Part shown: in pieces, positions 4,843 to 6,328 of the stretch | How positions within the stretch are numbered: position 1 is the stretch's first letter | Layout: each line of letters starts with the position of its first letter | Source of the DNA: Microcaldota archaeon | GTDB taxonomy: Archaea; Micrarchaeota; Micrarchaeia; Anstonellales; VGKX01 | Reading direction: 5' to 3' | Length of the DNA: 6,328 nucleotides | Assembly (NCBI GenBank): GCA_021823945.1 | Contig: JAKALW010000071.1 | Span: forward strand, 1-6,328 | The notes under the pieces: generated by a model | What the model was told of the DNA's origin: nothing | The model's database searches: none | What the model saw: only the letters and a program-made list of their open reading frames with translations | Made by a program: the position numbers and the translations under genes

Positions 4843-4850
4843 CCACCTTT
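4843..4850 (-). promoter_or_regulatory. Shine-Dalgarno site of the thioredoxin-like gene
   Basis: On the minus strand AAAGGTGGC ends four bases before ATG 4838 and matches GGAGGTGAT well. It confirms this start and internal translation initiation within the operon mRNA. Confidence 0.7.
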
Positions 4851-4887
4851 TTTTCTATCACTGCATTTACATGCAATTCATTGTCTT

Positions 4888-5676
4888 TCAAAGCGCAAAG
4901 AGCGCAAGGCGGACGGATACAATGGCGAGAATGATTCCTATCGCCACCTGGAAAGAATTTCTCCATTCTTCCCTGAATTTGAGCATTGTCAACTCGTACG
5001 CAATGTGCGCCACGGCGAAAAACGCCATGCCGTAAATGAGCTCCTGGGCAAACTGCCCCTGCTGGAAAAGTGTTGAATGCCATATTATCGCCAATAGGGC
5101 CGCGATAAAGGCAGTCATGACGTTCCCCGCGTATACTTTTTTCATGGGCAGTTTGCCTATCCTCACAGCGAACGGTATTTTTAGCGGCTTTAGGGATGTA
5201 CCGATGAAACCCATGCTAAGTCCGCTTATGCTCGGACCGAAAATGGCGCAGAATTTTTCAAATGCCGCGTTTCCCTGATGGTTCATCTCGGCAACGCTGA
5301 AATGGATGAATATCAGCCTAAGCCCGTAAAGCAGGGCGAGCGCTGAAAGGGCGAGCACCAGAACCGCCGGGGCGACTATCGAATAAATATAACTCCCTAT
5401 ATATGAGAAAACTCCTGCCAGCGCGAGAATTGCCAGAATCCTTTTTGCCAGCTGTTCTTTTGGCATGGCGCTTAACTCCTTCATATTGGAATAGAGCACA
5501 TAAGCGGAGCCTGATAGTATGACCCAGAGAGTCATGTTCACCGCGTCCTTGACCTGCACGCCCACAAGCATCACAAGAAGGATTAAACTGAAGAACCTGT
5601 CAAACCTTATTTTCAATCCCGCGGTCACGAATCCTACAATGGCCGCCGCAATCCCAAGCAGAGCAAATTCTTCCAT
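4888..5676 (-). CDS. Polytopic membrane protein, TauE/SafE-like
   Basis: The 262-residue product has about eight hydrophobic helices. The two halves resemble each other: GIAAAIVGFVTAG with VKDAVNMTLWVILSG near the N-terminus, and GPSISGLSMGFIGTSLKP with PMKKVYAGNVMTAFIAALLA near residues 148-200. Such a repeat, with a Gly-rich turn followed by a K-A/Y-x-N/M helix, is the pattern of TauE/SafE transporters, which export sulfite, sulfoacetate or other organosulfur anions. The usual GxGGG is not preserved, so the assignment is tentative and the substrate unknown. A charged loop lies between helices (MKELSAMPKEQLAKR). It is the second gene of the cassette, 18 bases after arsR, with a G-rich AAGGGG motif before ATG 5676. 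No Cys signature is seen apart from one Cys at about residue 142 (KFCAIFG). Confidence 0.6.
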   Translation of the reverse strand: MEEFALLGIAAAIVGFVTAGLKIRFDRFFSLILLVMLVGVQVKDAVNMTLWVILSGSAYVLYSNMKELSAMPKEQLAKRILAILALAGVFSYIGSYIYSIVAPAVLVLALSALALLYGLRLIFIHFSVAEMNHQGNAAFEKFCAIFGPSISGLSMGFIGTSLKPLKIPFAVRIGKLPMKKVYAGNVMTAFIAALLAIIWHSTLFQQGQFAQELIYGMAFFAVAHIAYELTMLKFREEWRNSFQVAIGIILAIVSVRLALFAL

Positions 5677-5694
5677 TTTTCTACCCCTTCCCCC

Positions 5695-5964
5695 CTATTT
5701 TTTCCTTGCGCCTTCAAGCATCTTCCTTGCGGCGGGACTTGAAACCCTGTATAGCCTTTTCTTGCCATCCCTTCTCGATTCCACTATCCCGGCCTTTTCC
5801 AGGCACTTGAGCTGGAGCGAGACTGTTGGCTGCGCCCTTTTGACAAGGGCCGGCAGCTCGCAGGCGCACTTCTCCCCGTCAAGCAGGAAAGTCGCTATGT
5901 TGTAGCGCGTCCTGTCCCCTAGGGCCTTGAACAATTCGAAACCTGAATCCTGCTTCTTTGTCAT
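5695..5964 (-). CDS. ArsR/SmtB-family repressor
   Basis: The 89-residue product is a compact winged helix with all the marks of ArsR: FKALGDRTRYNIATFLLDGE, then CACEL, then AQPTVSLQLKCLEKAGIVES (recognition helix) and RRDGKKRLYRVS (wing). Cys33 and Cys35 match the CxC of the ELCVCDL site in classic arsenic- and cadmium-responsive members; Cys54, inside the recognition helix, could be a third thiol ligand. So it probably dissociates from DNA on binding a thiophilic metalloid or metal, though a reactive-sulfur sensor cannot be excluded. It is the first gene of the cassette. An inverted repeat at 5970-5989 lies five bases before its start and a TATA box lies just beyond, arguing for a leaderless, self-repressed mRNA. 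No Shine-Dalgarno site is visible. Confidence 0.92.
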   Translation of the reverse strand: MTKKQDSGFELFKALGDRTRYNIATFLLDGEKCACELPALVKRAQPTVSLQLKCLEKAGIVESRRDGKKRLYRVSSPAARKMLEGARKK

Positions 5965-5969
5965 GCTAC

Positions 5970-5989
5970 ATATTTACGCACATAAATAT
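5970..5989. promoter_or_regulatory. Probable ArsR operator
   Basis: ATATTTA-cgcaca-TAAATAT is a perfect inverted repeat with seven-base arms and a six-base spacer. It lies between the TATA box and the arsR start codon and overlaps the TATA box by three bases. ArsR-family dimers bind A/T-rich imperfect 12-2-12 or similar repeats at promoters, so repression by blocking transcription initiation is expected. Confidence 0.65.
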
Positions 5990-5994
5990 ATAAA
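5987..5994 (-). promoter_or_regulatory. TATA box of the arsR-led cassette
   Basis: On the minus strand TTTATATA is a near-consensus archaeal TATA box centred about 26 bases before ATG 5964. Transcription should begin at or next to the start codon. No other promoter this strong is seen inside the cassette. Confidence 0.75.
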
Positions 5995-6083
5995 ACAATC
6001 TGGCGCTTTCGTTCCATGGGAGAATTTCCAGTTGCCGCGCTCACTTCCTAATGCAATCTCCGCTAAAATGTACGGCACTATTT

Positions 6084-6328
6084 TTACTTCCAGCCGCTGC
6101 ATCCCAAGTCGAATATGCTTAGGGGGATTTCCTTGTTTTTCGCAAGCTTCTCATTTGCCCAGGCCAAAAGCATAGCCTTTGTTTTCGCGTATTGCTCCTT
6201 CCCAACGGGCGTGTTTCCAACCGCGTAGCTCAGGTTCTTGGCATTGAAACAGAACATTGAGGAATTGACATTCTCGCAATTGTGCAGGTAGTGCGAGTCG
6301 CTGCAGGCTTTCGAGCTGTCAACCTCCA
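6084..6328 (-). CDS. C-terminal part of a Cys/Asn-periodic protein (partial)
   Basis: Only the last 80 residues are in the window; the 5' end lies beyond 6328. The visible part reads EVDSSKACSDSHYLHNC, then ENVNSSMFCFNAKNLSY, AVGN, a charged helix-like KEQYAKTKAMLLAWANEKLA, and ends IFDLGCSGWK. Cys8, Cys17 and Cys26 of this fragment are exactly nine residues apart, each followed at +2 by Asp or Asn. Proteins with a repeating Cys/Asn pattern and a closing FCFNxKNxxYxxGN-KEEY segment occur in DPANN archaea and candidate phyla bacteria as uncharacterised proteins; this likeness is from memory and the function is unknown. It lies upstream of arsR on the same strand, separated by about 119 bases and a promoter, so it is probably not part of the cassette. 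Confidence 0.75.
   Translation of the reverse strand, partial: EVDSSKACSDSHYLHNCENVNSSMFCFNAKNLSYAVGNTPVGKEQYAKTKAMLLAWANEKLAKNKEIPLSIFDLGCSGWK

Noticed and set aside
4579..5076. Plus-strand ORF opposite the thioredoxin-like gene and the TauE-like gene
   Set aside because: It is a Ser/Phe-rich antisense shadow of two strong minus-strand genes.

Overview
The window looks archaeal and is most consistent with a DPANN-type genome such as Micrarchaeota or Diapherotrites; that lineage is an inference. The evidence is: a tRNA-Thr gene interrupted at position 37/38 by an intron with a bulge-helix-bulge splice signal and no encoded CCA; a ribosomal protein L40e gene, a family of archaea and eukaryotes; A/T-rich TATA-like elements about 25-35 bases before several start codons; Shine-Dalgarno motifs matching GGAGGTGAT; small genes with short spacers; and several proteins I cannot place.

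Layout, left to right. 48-169 (-) is the intron-containing tRNA-Thr(UGU). 371-523 (+) is L40e, followed by a hairpin and T-tract terminator. 644-892 (+) is an unrecognised 82-residue soluble protein. 995-1447 (+) is a four-helix membrane protein with a CxxC loop. 1489-1782 (-) is a PadR-family repressor, divergent from 1884-2051 (+), a 55-residue protein with a Cys-rich head and a charged helical tail. The gap between these two holds three copies of an 18-bp palindrome, consensus RTATYGGNNGCCCRATAY, around a shared TATA-like core. 2052-2354 is mostly non-coding: a terminator, GC-rich segments that can pair in alternative ways, a 17-bp direct repeat and one doubtful 28-codon ORF. 2355-3434 (-) is an unrecognised 359-residue soluble protein with its own TATA box.

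3565-5964 (-) is a four-gene cassette read from right to left: ArsR-type repressor with a CxC motif, a polytopic membrane protein resembling TauE/SafE transporters, a small CPNC thioredoxin-like protein, and a COG0701/ArsP-type permease with the CSCS signature. A perfect inverted repeat next to the TATA box sits directly before arsR, so the cassette is probably self-repressed and induced by a thiophilic metalloid, metal or reactive sulfur ligand. The natural reading is sensing (ArsR), thiol redox chemistry or carriage (thioredoxin-like protein) and export (two membrane proteins). The substrate cannot be read from the sequence.

The right edge (6084-6328, -) cuts through a gene whose visible C-terminal part has a nine-residue Cys-x-Asp/Asn periodicity. 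The most interesting items are the PadR/Cys-rich pair with its operator array and the ArsR-controlled dual-transporter cassette.
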